From PALSA-555 sp963731625 (GTDB lineage: Bacteria > Actinomycetota > Acidimicrobiia > IMCC26256 > PALSA-555), in assembly GCA_963731625.1 (NCBI GenBank), contig CAVSWH010000004.1, positions 186,001-250,000 of the forward strand: a DNA stretch of 64,000 nt. The letters run 5' to 3'. Each line of letters begins with the position of its first letter. Within the stretch, counting starts at the first letter, position 1. Positions 1 through 8,713 of this stretch are shown piece after piece. Below the pieces are notes generated by a model. That model did not search any database, was not told the origin of the DNA, and was given only the letters and a program-made list of their open reading frames with translations. Position numbers and translations under genes: made by a program.

Positions 1-2
1 CG

Positions 3-62
3 GAGGCCGACATCCACGTGCGGGACGCCATGGGGCCCCGGGGGGCCCAGGAAACCCAGTAG
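3..62 (+). CDS. C-terminal tail of an unidentified protein (partial)
   Basis: An open frame enters from the left edge and stops with TAG at 60-62, leaving 19 residues (ending GAQETQ). It is too short to identify. It is reported because it is followed by a gap of about 220 nt before the next start, as expected for the end of an upstream + strand gene. Low confidence: chance open frames of this size are common at this G+C content. Confidence 0.25.
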   Translation, partial: EADIHVRDAMGPRGAQETQ

Positions 63-284
63 AGAACGCTGGAATAACCCGTCTGCTGGGCAGGCTGGGC
101 CAAACAGTGGCCCCAACGGTTTCCTGGGCCCTCCACCACCTCCTGCCGCTCTGGCGCGTCAGCGGGAATGGACGCGCCGCCGCACCGGTTCCGTGAGCGA
201 CACGAGGGCCGGGCCTATGCTCCGGCCCCTGATGGACCGGCTGTCGGGCGTGGGCCACGTCGTCGGCCCTGCGCAGGAGCGACC

Positions 285-776
285 ATGAGCGACGACGAGT
301 TCGAAGAAGCGGACGTCGAGCTCGACGAAGACGCGCTCGAGGAGGAAGTCCTCGAGGAACCCGAGGAGCTCGACGACGACGTCGTGCTCGACGAGGACGC
401 CGTCATCGAGATCGACGATGGCGCGGCGCCCGAGGTGGTCGCCGCCGTCGTCGAGACGCCCGTGCCCGCCGACAAGGCGGTGCGCGAGGCCGACGAGGAG
501 GACGAGGACGTCCTCGACCTCGACGAGGAGCTGCACCCCGACGACGTCGAGGCCCCCTTGGACGCGCTCCTGCAGGAGCGCACGGCGAGCGCGACCCTCG
601 AGGACGAAGAGGAAGAGGTCGAAGAAGAGGAAGCCGAAGTCGACGAGCGCGGCGAGGTCCCCACCAAGATCGTCCCCCGCCGTCCGGGCGAGTTTCTGTG
701 CTCCTCCTGCTTCCTGGTGCTGCCCCGAAACCAGCTCGCCGACGAGAAGCGGATGCTCTGCCGGGACTGCGCCTGA
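285..776 (+). CDS. DUF4193-type acidic protein with C-terminal zinc-ribbon-like motif
   Basis: 163 aa. The first ~125 residues are extremely acidic (long Glu/Asp runs, probably disordered). The C-terminus reads RRPGEFLCSSCFLVLPRNQL then CRDC, a CxxC...CxxC pair. That tail matches the actinobacterial DUF4193 family, where a short acidic protein ends in EFxCSSCFLV...CRDC. The family's function is unknown; the four cysteines suggest metal binding. ATG 285 is chosen because AGGAG lies 7 nt upstream; longer in-frame extensions look non-coding. The acidic part is longer than in typical ~100 aa members. The downstream lnt frame overlaps the 3' end, so the two are probably co-transcribed. Confidence 0.8.
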   Translation: MSDDEFEEADVELDEDALEEEVLEEPEELDDDVVLDEDAVIEIDDGAAPEVVAAVVETPVPADKAVREADEEDEDVLDLDEELHPDDVEAPLDALLQERTASATLEDEEEEVEEEEAEVDERGEVPTKIVPRRPGEFLCSSCFLVLPRNQLADEKRMLCRDCA

Positions 777-2278
777 TCCGAGCGCACCGTCCTTCGGGGC
801 GGACCCTGCTGCGGCTCCTGGCCGCGCTCGTCTCCGGCGCGCTGCTCGCCCTGGCGTTCCCGCCGGTCGACCTCGGGCCGCTCGCGTTCGTCGCGCTCGC
901 CCCGCTGCTGTGGGCGTGGCGGGACGCGTCGCCGTGGGCTGCGGCCCGCGACGGCTTCGTGTTCGCGCTGTCGTTCCTCGCCATCCTCATGACGGGGCTC
1001 ACCCACACCGGCTACACGGGGACGGTCGCGCTCATCCTGGCCGCTGCCTGCTACTACGCGGCGACGGGTGCGCTCACGGCGGTGTTCGCCCGGTACGGGC
1101 TGCGCAGCCCGTTCCTCACCGGCGCGGTCTGGGTGTTCTTCGAGGCGCTCCGTGACCGCTGGCCGCTCGGCGGCCTCGCGTGGGGCGAGCTCGGCATCAC
1201 GCTCCACAACCTCGAGTTCGCCCGCGCGCTCGCGAGCGTCGGCGGCGTCTACCTCCTCAGCTTCCTCATCGTCGCCGTCAACGGCCTGGTCGTCGACGGG
1301 GTCGTCGCCGCGTCGGCGCGCCGTCCCCGGGCCCTCACGATCGCCGCGGGCAGCCTGGTCGCGCTCGTGGTCCTCGCCGGCGTCGCGGACGTCGCCCGCT
1401 ACCAGCCGCACCCGACCGGGCAGCTGCGCTTCGCGCTCCTGCAGGGCGACACGGTCCCCGGGTCGACCGAGACGGCGTCGGTGTCGAGCACGATCACCGA
1501 CGAGCACTTCGCGCTCGCCGCCCAGCTGCGGGGCCGCTACGACCTCATCGTGTTCCCCGAGTCCGCGCTCGACGCCGACCCCGAGGAGGACCCGCCGCTG
1601 CGTGAGCGCATCGTCGCCCTCGCGCGGGCCCACGACGCCGTCGTCCTCGTCAACGCCCGCTACCTCGGCGCCACCGGTCGGCTCTACAACGCCAACCTCG
1701 CGTACGGGCCCGACGGCCGGCTCCTCGCCGTGTACGCCAAGCAGCACCTCGTCCCGTTCGGCGAGTACGTCCCGTTCCGCAGCGCGCTCAGCTTCATCAG
1801 CGACCTGCACCAGGTCCCGTACGACTTCACCGCCGGCGACCGCCGGGTGTTGTTCCCGGTCGGCGGGCGGCCGATCGGCAGCGTCATCTGCTACGAGTCG
1901 GCGTACGCGCCGCTCGTGCGCGGGTTCGTGCGCGACGGTGCCCAGGCGATCGTGGTGAGCACCAGTGACCGCTCCTACGGCCGCTCGGGCATCCCCGCGA
2001 CGCACGTGGCGACCGGGCAGCTGCGCGCCGCCGAGACGGGCCGGCCCGTGCTGCACGCCGCGATCTCGGGTGAGACCGCGGTGATCGACGCGAGCGGCCG
2101 CGTGCTCCAGCACACCGGGCTGTTCACGAAGGCGATCGTCACCGGCACGATCACGACGGCGACCGGCGAGACCCCCTACGTCCGCTTCGGCGAGTGGGTG
2201 CTCGCCGGGTCGGTGCTCACCCTGCTCCTCGGCGCGGGCTACGTCGCGGTGCGGGAGCTGCGGCGGGCCCGCCCGTAG
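698..2278 (+). CDS. lnt: Apolipoprotein N-acyltransferase
   Basis: 526 aa from the GTG at 698. Lnt N-acylates the N-terminal cysteine of lipoproteins in the cytoplasmic membrane. The N-terminal half has several membrane helices (LLAALVSGALLALAF and onward). The C-terminal half is a nitrilase-fold domain with the expected triad: E288 in VFPESALD, K348 in AKQHLVPFGEYVP and C398 in VICYESAY. A last helix lies near residues 500-520. The length matches the family (E. coli about 512). The start is uncertain: the GTG at 698 lies 79 nt inside the upstream gene and has no ribosome binding site. Homology begins around residue 26, where a CTG overlaps the upstream stop codon (CTGA at 773-776). A lipoprotein substrate candidate is at 38484-39038. 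Confidence 0.93.
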   Translation: MLLLLPGAAPKPARRREADALPGLRLIRAHRPSGRTLLRLLAALVSGALLALAFPPVDLGPLAFVALAPLLWAWRDASPWAAARDGFVFALSFLAILMTGLTHTGYTGTVALILAAACYYAATGALTAVFARYGLRSPFLTGAVWVFFEALRDRWPLGGLAWGELGITLHNLEFARALASVGGVYLLSFLIVAVNGLVVDGVVAASARRPRALTIAAGSLVALVVLAGVADVARYQPHPTGQLRFALLQGDTVPGSTETASVSSTITDEHFALAAQLRGRYDLIVFPESALDADPEEDPPLRERIVALARAHDAVVLVNARYLGATGRLYNANLAYGPDGRLLAVYAKQHLVPFGEYVPFRSALSFISDLHQVPYDFTAGDRRVLFPVGGRPIGSVICYESAYAPLVRGFVRDGAQAIVVSTSDRSYGRSGIPATHVATGQLRAAETGRPVLHAAISGETAVIDASGRVLQHTGLFTKAIVTGTITTATGETPYVRFGEWVLAGSVLTLLLGAGYVAVRELRRARP

Positions 2279-2313
2279 ACTCGCGGACCACGACCGCCGA
2301 CGAGGAGAACGAC

Positions 2314-2880
2314 GTGGCCGACGAGCCGAGCGGCACCGACCGGGCCTTGGAGCTCCTCGTGTACGGCCCGATCGGCCTCGCCGCGTACCTGCGCGACACC
2401 GCGCCCTCGTTCCTGCGGCTGTTCGTGACCCGCGGGCGGGCGGTGCTCGACGGGCAGCGCAAGTCGGTCGAGGGCCAGCTCGGCAACGCCCGCGCCGTCG
2501 GCGAGTTCGCCAGCGTGCAGGGCGCCCCGCAGGTCCGCCGCGTCGTCGAGGACGCGCTCGCGACCGCCCGGGCCTACACCGAGGAGGCCATCGCCTACCT
2601 CGGGGGCCTCGCCGCCGGCGGCGCCCCACCGGCCAACGGGCCCCGCCCCGTGCCGAGCGTCGACACGCCCGCGTTCAGCGTCCCGCCGTCCGCTCGCCAC
2701 GACGACGCGGCGCACCTCGCGATCCGCGACTACGACGAGCTGTCCGCCTCGCAGGTCGTCGAGCGCCTCGACGGGCTCCCGCGGGGCGAGCTCGACGCCA
2801 TCCGCGCGTACGAGGCGAGCCACCGGGGCCGGAACACCGTCCTGGGCAAGATCGAGCAGCTGCAGCGTCCGGTCGGCTGA
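2314..2880 (+). CDS. Hypothetical protein with actinobacterial C-terminal DYDELSASQVV...GKIEQL module
   Basis: 188 aa. GTG 2314 is chosen because GAGGAG sits 8 nt upstream. Residues 1-90 are amphipathic and helical (RALELLVYGPIGLAAYL and a region resembling lipid-droplet- or membrane-associated proteins). A Pro/Gly-rich linker follows, then a conserved tail (RDYDELSASQVVERLDGL ... AYEASHRGRNTVLGKI) that I recognise as a recurrent C-terminal module of actinobacterial proteins without assigned function. It starts 35 nt after lnt and ends 5 nt before the GNAT gene, so it is probably in the same operon. No enzymatic motif is seen. Confidence 0.7.
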   Translation: MADEPSGTDRALELLVYGPIGLAAYLRDTAPSFLRLFVTRGRAVLDGQRKSVEGQLGNARAVGEFASVQGAPQVRRVVEDALATARAYTEEAIAYLGGLAAGGAPPANGPRPVPSVDTPAFSVPPSARHDDAAHLAIRDYDELSASQVVERLDGLPRGELDAIRAYEASHRGRNTVLGKIEQLQRPVG

Positions 2881-2885
2881 CGCCG

Positions 2886-3362
2886 ATGGACAGCTGCCGG
2901 CCCGCGGCGCCTGCCGACCTCCCGCGGATCGCCGGGCTCGCCCGCGAGCTCCACGACGAGCTCGTCGCGTTGCGCGGCGGGGAGATCTGGGCCGCCCAGG
3001 ACGCCCGTCCCGAGCCGCTCGAGGAGTCGTTCGCGATCCTGCTCGACGACCCGGACGTCGACGTGCGCGTCGGGCTGATCGACGAAGTCGTCGTCGGGTT
3101 CGGTGTGCTCGTCCTCGAGACCCTCTCGACCGGCGAGCGTCTCGGCCGCGTCACCGAGCTGTTCGTCGAACCCCCGGCCCGGGCCATCGGCGTCGGGGAG
3201 GGGATCGCCGACGAGCTCGTGCGCTTCGCCGCCGACCACCACTGCATCGGAGTCGACGCGCTCGCGCTCCCCGGCCATCGCGAGACGAAGAACTTCTTCG
3301 AGGATCAGGGGTTCACCGCCCGCGCGCTCGTCATGCACCGGTCGCTGCGCCCCGACTCGTGA
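2886..3362 (+). CDS. GNAT family N-acetyltransferase
   Basis: 158 aa. It opens with CRPAAPADLPRIAGLARELHDEL, typical of GNAT domains. It has the central strand VVVGFGVLVLE, a weak acetyl-CoA motif A (AIGVGEGIADELVRFA) and the motif B region GHRETKNFFEDQGF followed by a C-terminal MHRSL strand. The fold assignment is good, but the substrate cannot be read from sequence. Its TGA shares 4 nt with the GTG of the following Nudix gene, suggesting translational coupling. Confidence 0.8.
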   Translation: MDSCRPAAPADLPRIAGLARELHDELVALRGGEIWAAQDARPEPLEESFAILLDDPDVDVRVGLIDEVVVGFGVLVLETLSTGERLGRVTELFVEPPARAIGVGEGIADELVRFAADHHCIGVDALALPGHRETKNFFEDQGFTARALVMHRSLRPDS

Positions 3363-3760
3363 CGTCCCCCGTCCTGGCCGTCGGCGCCGTCGCCGTCGTC
3401 GACGACCGTCTCCTCATGGTCCGCCGCGGGCACGGTCCCGCGGCGGGGGAGTGGTCCGTGCCCGGCGGCCACGTCGAGGCCGGCGAGCTGGTCGAGTCGG
3501 CCGTCGCGCGCGAGGTCGCCGAGGAGACCGGCCTCGACGTCGTCGTCGACGAGCTGCTCGGCTGGGTCGAGCGGTTCCACGACACCACCCACTACGTGAT
3601 CCTCGACTTCCGGGTCACCGTCCTCGCCCCGGACCGCGCCCTGGAGGCCGGTGACGACGCCGCGGAGGCGGCGTGGGTGCCGGTCGCGGACCTCGGCGAG
3701 TACCGGGTCGTGGACGGGCTGCTCGACTTTCTCCGCGACAGCGGTGTCGTCGACGCGTAG
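3359..3760 (+). CDS. Nudix hydrolase (ADP-ribose/nucleotide type)
   Basis: 133 aa, close to a minimal Nudix domain. The full Nudix box is present: GGHVEAGELVESAVAREVAEETGL fits GX5EX7REUXEEXGU, with the REVAEE metal ligands intact. It should hydrolyse a nucleoside diphosphate linked to another moiety; the substrate is unknown. GTG 3359 overlaps the upstream stop (GTGA). The residues after the box (ELLGWVERFHDTTHYVILDFRV) resemble broad-specificity MutT/ADP-ribose pyrophosphatase relatives. Confidence 0.87.
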   Translation: MTSPVLAVGAVAVVDDRLLMVRRGHGPAAGEWSVPGGHVEAGELVESAVAREVAEETGLDVVVDELLGWVERFHDTTHYVILDFRVTVLAPDRALEAGDDAAEAAWVPVADLGEYRVVDGLLDFLRDSGVVDA

Positions 3761-3840
3761 GCGCGCGGGCGTCGCACCGAGTGCGACGTGAGGCCCGTAG
3801 CATCGGCACGCTCGGGTTGGCGCGTGGAGAGGCGGGTCCG

Positions 3841-4110
3841 ATGGACGACGACGTGCGGGCGGCGCTGGATCAGATCCAGGACCGCCTCGACTACATCGAG
3901 GAGCACATCGTCCAGATGAGCAAGTTCGGCGCGCAGATCCTCTACGCGCCGATGGGACGTGCCGACCATCGCCCGACGGATCCGGGCCACGTCCCGGACG
4001 AGGTCGTCCAGCTCGCCCACGCCGGGAAGCGACGCGACGCGATCATCAAGTACCGCGAGCTCACCGGGGCCGATCCCCAAGCCGCGGCGACCGTCGTCGA
4101 CGGCTTGTAG
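3841..4110 (+). CDS. Small protein with ribosomal L7/L12 C-terminal-domain-like fold
   Basis: 89 aa from ATG 3841. The N-terminal ~35 residues form a predicted coiled coil (RAALDQIQDRLDYIEEHIVQ). The C-terminal part (VPDEVVQLAHAGKRRDAIIK then YRELTGADPQAAATVVDGL) resembles the L7/L12 C-terminal domain (EV..L...GK..AIK.YRE.TGA.L..A...V). Such free-standing L7/L12-CTD-like proteins are common in actinobacteria and have no firm function. It stands 80 nt after the Nudix gene and converges with the frame-disrupted DUF2510 gene. Confidence 0.72.
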   Translation: MDDDVRAALDQIQDRLDYIEEHIVQMSKFGAQILYAPMGRADHRPTDPGHVPDEVVQLAHAGKRRDAIIKYRELTGADPQAAATVVDGL

Positions 4111-4152
4111 CGGCGAGCGCGGGGCCGGCCCGCGTCGGCCCGGGACCGCGGG

Positions 4153-4969
4153 CTACGGGGTGGCGACGAGCACCTGGGCGACCGCGGCGAGCGTGGCGCC
4201 CGCGGGTGGCGGCGCCGGGGGCGCGCCGAACGCCGCGATCGTGAAGTAGCGGTTGGTCTGCTCGACGACGAGCTCGACCATCCAGCCCGCCGGCGGTCCG
4301 CTCGTCGCTGTGGCTGAGCTCGGCGGCCGGCCACGCGCCGACCATCGTCGGCGTCACCTGCCCCGACGCCTCCCCGGGCGGGAGATGGCCGGCGCGGATG
4401 CCGGCGAACGTCGCGGCGTAGCCGTCGGCGACCGGCCCGGGCGGCAGGTAGGAGAGGAAGTACTCGACGCCGTGGCTCGCGGCGCGGCAGATGTTCGGCT
4501 GGTTCTCGACCGAGGCGCGGAAGGTGCCGGCGGCCGGGCCCGTCCAGGGCAGGACCTCGCCGGCTCGCAGGTACGGGCAGGCACGCCCGGTGCCGGTCGC
4601 ACCACCGGCGTGACCGGACCCCGTCGCGGTGCCCGTGCCGCTCGAGAACGCGCCCACCACGAGCGCGACGGCGCCGACGACGACGAGTGCGGCGACCACG
4701 ACCGCCGCGCCGAACAGCACGCCGCGCCGGGGCCCGCGGTTCGCCAGCCCGGGCGTCTGGAGCCCCGGCGCTCGGGCCGCGGGTGTCACCGGCGGCGCGG
4801 GTGCGCCGCGCGTGGGGGCGGCGGGCGCGCCCGCGGGATCGGTGAGCGGCGCGCCGCCGCCCGCGCCGCACACCGCGGCCGTCCACGTCGCACCATCCCA
4901 GTACCGCTGGGCGAAGCGCCCCGTCGGGTCTGGAGCCCAGCCGGGCGATCCGTTGTCGGGGATCGTCAC
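4153..4969 (-). pseudogene. DUF2510-domain membrane protein, interrupted by a 1-nt frameshift
   Basis: The first ~215 residues read in one frame. They hold a DUF2510 motif near the N-terminus (GWAPDPTGRFAQRYWDGATW), a Pro/Ala linker, one hydrophobic helix (VLFGAAVVVAALVVVGAVAL) and an extracytoplasmic domain. Around 4310-4325 the coding signal jumps by one position. The second frame carries the end of the domain (GWMVELVVEQTNRYFTIAAF) to TAG at 4153-4155. The summed length is 817 nt (one extra base). The original protein was probably about 271 aa, a DUF2510 protein anchored by one membrane helix. An assembly indel is as likely as a real mutation. The start is GTG. Confidence 0.7.
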
Positions 4970-5120
4970 GGGCCCATCCCTTCCGCGGCCGCGCCGCCTG
5001 CCGGGCCACCGGCGAGGCTACCGACGACGCCGCGCTCCGCCCGCGCTGCGTGCCGCGACGAGGCGAAGAGACGGTGAACGATCGGCGACGCGATGCCGTC
5101 GGCGCTCGTACGATCCGACG

Positions 5121-5904
5121 GTGCCGCAGCTCTACGAGGACCGTGCCCGCGCCGAGAGCTTCGGCGCGAAGGCTGAGCGCTACGACCGGCTCCGGCCGTC
5201 CTATCCACCGGCGCTCATCGCCTGGTTGACCGCCGACGGCCCCGGCAGCGCGATCGACGTCGGCTGCGGGACCGGACGCGTCGCGCAGCTGCTCGTGGAC
5301 GCGGGCTGGCAGGTGCAGGGCGTCGAACCGGACGAGCGCATGGCGAGCGTGGCGAGGGCCCGGGGCATCCCCGTCGCGGTCGCGCACTTCGAGGACTGGC
5401 GTCCGACCGTGGCGTCGGTGGACCTCGTCAGCTCAGGTCAGGCCTGGCACTGGGTCGAGCCGGAGGCGGGCTACGGCAAGGCGGCCGAGGTGCTGCGACC
5501 GGGCGGTCGGTTCGCCGCGTTCTGGAACCTGTACCGCTACGACGCCCCGATCGCCGCGGCCGTGGCCGAGGTCTACGGCCGCCACGCACCCGAGCTGCTC
5601 GTCGATTTCGGTGCCGCTCGGCACGGCGGTGTCGTTCCACGACCTCGAGGACCACCGGAGCATCGACGCGTCGGGGCGGTTCCGCGACACCGGCGTGCGT
5701 CGCTTCGAGCATCACCGCGAGCAGCGCGTGACGGACTGGCTCGACGAGCTCACCACCCACGCGATGCACAGCCGCGTCGACCCGAGCCTGCTTGCGACGC
5801 TGATGGCCGAGCTCTCCCAGGCGCTCGGCACGCTCACCGACGGGACGCTCACGGTGCGGTACGAGACGTCGGTCGTCACCGGCGTCCGCGCGGCCGCCGC
5901 ATGA
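5121..5904 (+). pseudogene. Class I SAM-dependent methyltransferase, interrupted by a 1-nt frameshift
   Basis: The gene begins at GTG 5121 (MPQLYEDRARAESFGAKAER). It has a clear SAM-binding motif I (AIDVGCGTGRVAQLL), motif II (VQGVEPDERM) and a post-motif FWNLYRYDAP, as in Methyltransf_11/UbiE-like enzymes. Near 5606-5616, after ELLVDFG, the frame moves by one. The rest (PLGTAVSFHDLEDHR to VVTGVRAAAA) is read in the next frame to TGA 5902-5904. The total is 784 nt, one base too many, next to a TTT run. An intact protein would be about 260 aa. The methyl acceptor is unknown. It converges with the HAD gene. Confidence 0.75.
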
Positions 5905-5911
5905 GGTGCAC

Positions 5912-5942
5912 GGGGGGGCCGCGGGGATGGGGGGAACGGGGG
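5912..5942 (+). other. G-quadruplex-forming tract between convergent genes
   Basis: Four G runs (7, 4, 6 and 5 G) separated by loops of 4, 2 and 3 nt lie on the + strand in the short space between two convergent genes. This satisfies the usual G3+N1-7 rule. It may act in transcript 3' ends or be chance in G-rich DNA. Confidence 0.45.
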
Positions 5943-5943
5943 C

Positions 5944-6639
5944 TCAGCCGGCCAGCGCGGCGCGGCGACGCACGAACCCGTCGACGAGTCCGCCGGCTTC
6001 GGTGAGGTCCGCGACTGACGCCCAGGTGCGTGGATCGTCGGGCTCGGCACGCCACTCGCCGGTGCGGACCCGCACGGCCGGGAGCCCCGCCGCGACCGCC
6101 CCGGCGACGTCCTTGGCCGGGCGATCGCCGATGTAGACGGCATGGGGGGCCTCGACGCCGAGGTCACGGAGCGCCAACTGGAACGGGAGCGGGTCGGGCT
6201 TGCGGTGGGCGCGGCCGAGCTCGTCGCTGCAGACGACGACGGTGAACGCGGTCCGCAGCGCCAGCGCGTCGAGCTTCGCCCGTTGACCGCGCGGATCCCC
6301 GTCGGTGACGAGCCCGAGCGGGACCTCGGCGGCGAGCCGCTCGATCGTGTCGACGACGCCGGGGTAGGGCTCGAGGTGCAGCGGCGCGTAGTGCCGGAAG
6401 GCGTCGACGAGCGGCGCGACCGGGACGTCCGGGCGTCCGACGAGTCGCAGCGCCGTGTCGACGATCCCGCCGCGATCGCTGCCGAGCGCCGACACCGACT
6501 GCAAGGCCCGCAGCAGGGCCGTCGGGTCGACGCCCCATCCCGTGGCCCGCTCGGCGACGACCCGCCACGCCCCGTCGAGCCACTGCCGCTGCGGGTAGAG
6601 GGTGTCGTCCAGGTCGAAGAGGACGGCGTCGAGGATCAT
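5944..6639 (-). CDS. HAD-superfamily hydrolase (phosphatase)
   Basis: 231 aa from ATG 6637-6639, which overlaps the stop of the upstream epimerase by 4 nt. HAD motif I is DAVLFDLDDTLYP (nucleophile and acid/base Asp). Motif II is LVTDGD, the Lys is in HRKPDP, and motif IV is YIGDRPAKDVAGA. The cap between motifs I and II makes it a subfamily I HAD. It is the last gene of the exosortase/glycosyltransferase operon, so a sugar- or nucleotide-sugar-phosphate substrate is plausible, but that is inference from position. Confidence 0.85.
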   Translation of the reverse strand: MILDAVLFDLDDTLYPQRQWLDGAWRVVAERATGWGVDPTALLRALQSVSALGSDRGGIVDTALRLVGRPDVPVAPLVDAFRHYAPLHLEPYPGVVDTIERLAAEVPLGLVTDGDPRGQRAKLDALALRTAFTVVVCSDELGRAHRKPDPLPFQLALRDLGVEAPHAVYIGDRPAKDVAGAVAAGLPAVRVRTGEWRAEPDDPRTWASVADLTEAGGLVDGFVRRRAALAG

Positions 6640-7781
6640 GCGGAGCGCCCGACGTCGACGGGGATGCTGCTCGCGTCGAGCGGCGGCTCGTGCAGCGTCA
6701 GCAGCTGACGCACCGCAGGGTCCTGGAGGAGGCGCGCCACCCGGGGTGCGACGTGTCCGTCGCCGTACGGGCAGGGACGGGCGGCGACGCGGGCCTGGGC
6801 GTCCGGCGCGCGGAACGCGGCCACGCTCGCCAGGGCGCGCGCGGGGTCGAGGCCGGTGAGGGTCGCGCTCCCCGCGTAGACGCCCTCCCAGCGGGGCGTG
6901 GAGGTCCGCAGCACGACGCACGGCACCCCGAGCCAGGCCGCCTCCTCTTGCAGCCCGCCCGAGTCGGTGACCACGACCTGCGCGCCGGCGACGGCGTCGA
7001 GCATCTCGCGGTAGGGGAGCGGGGGGCTGAGCTCGACGCCGGGCGTCGCGGTGAGGGGCTCGAGCAGGTCGGCGTCGGTGAGGCGGCGATGGGTGCGCGG
7101 GTGCACCGGGAAGCGGACCGGGCTGGCCGTGCGGGCCAGCGCAGTGATCGTCTCGACGAGCTGGTGCAGCCGCTCGGGGTCGTCGACGTTGGTGGCCCGG
7201 TGGGCGGTGACCACGACGCCGTGGCGCCGGCCGGGGGGCACGCGATCCGGTCCGTACCGCCGCAGCGTGTCGGTGATCGGGTTGCCGACGGTGTGGATCC
7301 GCGCCGGTGCGACGCCCTCGTCGGCGAGGAACTGGGCGGCGAGGGGCGTCGGCGCGAGGTGCAGCGACGTCATCGCGGCGACGGTGCGCCGGTTCACCTC
7401 CTCGAGGGAGCGCTCGTTGAAGGAGCGCAAGCCGGCTTCGAGATGCACGACGGGCACCTGGTGCCGGCGGGCGGCCAGCCCCAGCAGCGGCACCGTGCTC
7501 GTGTCCCCGAGCAGCACGACGGCGTCGGGCGCCTGCGCGGCGACGGTCTCGTACGCGTGCTCGAGGAGGGCGCCGACCCGGGCCGCCTCGCCGTCGGGGA
7601 GCGACCAGCGCTCGTCGGGGACGAGGTCGAGGTCCTCGAAGAAGCGGTCGGCAAGACGGGGGTCGTCGTGCTGACCGGTGGCGACGGCGTGGACGTCGTG
7701 GCCGGCGCGGCGCAACGCGACGACGACCGGCGCGAGCTTGATGATCTCGGGGCGGGTGCCGAAGGGCACGAGCAGCCGCAC
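6636..7781 (-). CDS. wecB: UDP-N-acetylglucosamine 2-epimerase (non-hydrolysing)
   Basis: 381 aa, the usual family length. The N-terminus LVPFGTRPEIIKLAPVV is the hallmark of WecB/MnaA enzymes, which interconvert UDP-GlcNAc and UDP-ManNAc. Further family features are VLLGDTSTVP (usually GDT.S), VHLEAGLRS, NPITDTL, VTAHRATN and TDSGGLQEEA. It probably provides an activated N-acetylhexosamine for the glycosyltransferase encoded upstream in the same operon. It lies 2 nt after the ATP-grasp gene and its TGA overlaps the start of the HAD gene. The start is ATG or GTG at 7779-7781. Confidence 0.92.
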   Translation of the reverse strand: MRLLVPFGTRPEIIKLAPVVVALRRAGHDVHAVATGQHDDPRLADRFFEDLDLVPDERWSLPDGEAARVGALLEHAYETVAAQAPDAVVLLGDTSTVPLLGLAARRHQVPVVHLEAGLRSFNERSLEEVNRRTVAAMTSLHLAPTPLAAQFLADEGVAPARIHTVGNPITDTLRRYGPDRVPPGRRHGVVVTAHRATNVDDPERLHQLVETITALARTASPVRFPVHPRTHRRLTDADLLEPLTATPGVELSPPLPYREMLDAVAGAQVVVTDSGGLQEEAAWLGVPCVVLRTSTPRWEGVYAGSATLTGLDPARALASVAAFRAPDAQARVAARPCPYGDGHVAPRVARLLQDPAVRQLLTLHEPPLDASSIPVDVGRSA

Positions 7782-7783
7782 GG

Positions 7784-8713
7784 TCAGCCCTCGATGATCT
7801 CGGTGAGATATCGGGTCATGCGGACCCCGGTGCGGTACGAGAGCCGGTCGGGGGCCAGCGGCGCGCCGAGCGCGCCGCGGACGAACTCGCCGACGAGATC
7901 CGCGCCGGCCGCCAAGGTGAGCGGGAGGCCACCAGAGAAGCGGGGGTTGACCTCCATGACGGTGACCTCGCCGTCGACGAAGCCCTGCAGGTTGCAGACG
8001 CCGTCGAGCCCGATCGCGGTCACGGTGTCGGCCACGACGGCGTCGACGTGCGCGTCCGCGAACGTCTCACCCTTCGTGCTGATGCCCGCCTTCGTCTCGT
8101 CCCGCCAGCGGGGCACACAGGCGCCGACGTGGCCGTCCCGGTCGACGAGCACGTCGGCGGTGAACTCGCGGCCGGTCAACCGCGTCTGCACGATCGGCTC
8201 GGGCGTCTGACGACAGATCGCGGCCAGGTTCTGGGGATCGTCGACCCGCGAGACGTCCCGCGAGCCGCGCCCGAAGCGGGGCTTGACGACCCAGGGGCCC
8301 GTCACGCCGGCGGCGTCGCCGAGCGCGGTATCGGCCGTCGGGACGCCCGCGTCGTGCAGCACGCTGAAGAACTTCCACTTGTCGAGGCAGACGGCCACGG
8401 CGTCGGCGCGGGGCAGCCAGGTCGACACCCCGTGGGCAGCCAGCTGCGGCACGAGGCCGTCCAACGTCGCGACCTCCTCGGCCACGGTCGAGATCAAGAC
8501 CTGCGGGTGGGTGCGGTCGACGACCTCGAGGACGGCGGCGGCGAACGTCGGGTCGTCGGCCCGGGGGATGACCGCGGCGGTGTCGGCGAGACGCAGTCCG
8601 ACCGCGGTCGGGTCGGCGTCGAGCGCCACGGTCGTGTGGTGCGCGGCGGCCAGCGCGCGGAGCACGGCGACGCCGGCTGGTCCACCGGCACCAGAGACGC
8701 CGACGGTGGTCAC
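7784..8713 (-). CDS. ATP-grasp domain carboxylate-amine ligase
   Basis: 309 aa from GTG 8711-8713, in a 4-nt GTGA overlap with the upstream gene. The N-terminal pre-ATP-grasp Rossmann part (TTVGVSGAGGPAGVAVLRAL) is followed by an ATP-grasp fold: the lysine in DKWKFFSVLHDAGVP, VVKPRFGRGSRDV, the ligand region QTRLTGREFTADVLV, and the metal-binding VMEVNPRFSGGLPLT. It resembles PylC/carbamoyl-phosphate-synthase-like ligases. These couple ATP hydrolysis to amide or peptide formation; the substrate is unknown. The setting in a surface glycan operon suggests decoration of a sugar or of a precursor. No catalytic motif is missing. Confidence 0.85.
   Translation of the reverse strand: MTTVGVSGAGGPAGVAVLRALAAAHHTTVALDADPTAVGLRLADTAAVIPRADDPTFAAAVLEVVDRTHPQVLISTVAEEVATLDGLVPQLAAHGVSTWLPRADAVAVCLDKWKFFSVLHDAGVPTADTALGDAAGVTGPWVVKPRFGRGSRDVSRVDDPQNLAAICRQTPEPIVQTRLTGREFTADVLVDRDGHVGACVPRWRDETKAGISTKGETFADAHVDAVVADTVTAIGLDGVCNLQGFVDGEVTVMEVNPRFSGGLPLTLAAGADLVGEFVRGALGAPLAPDRLSYRTGVRMTRYLTEIIEG

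Noticed and set aside
698..772. N-terminal extension of Lnt inside the DUF4193 gene
   Set aside because: Kept only as the earliest ATG/GTG/TTG; the residues look non-coding and no ribosome binding site is present.
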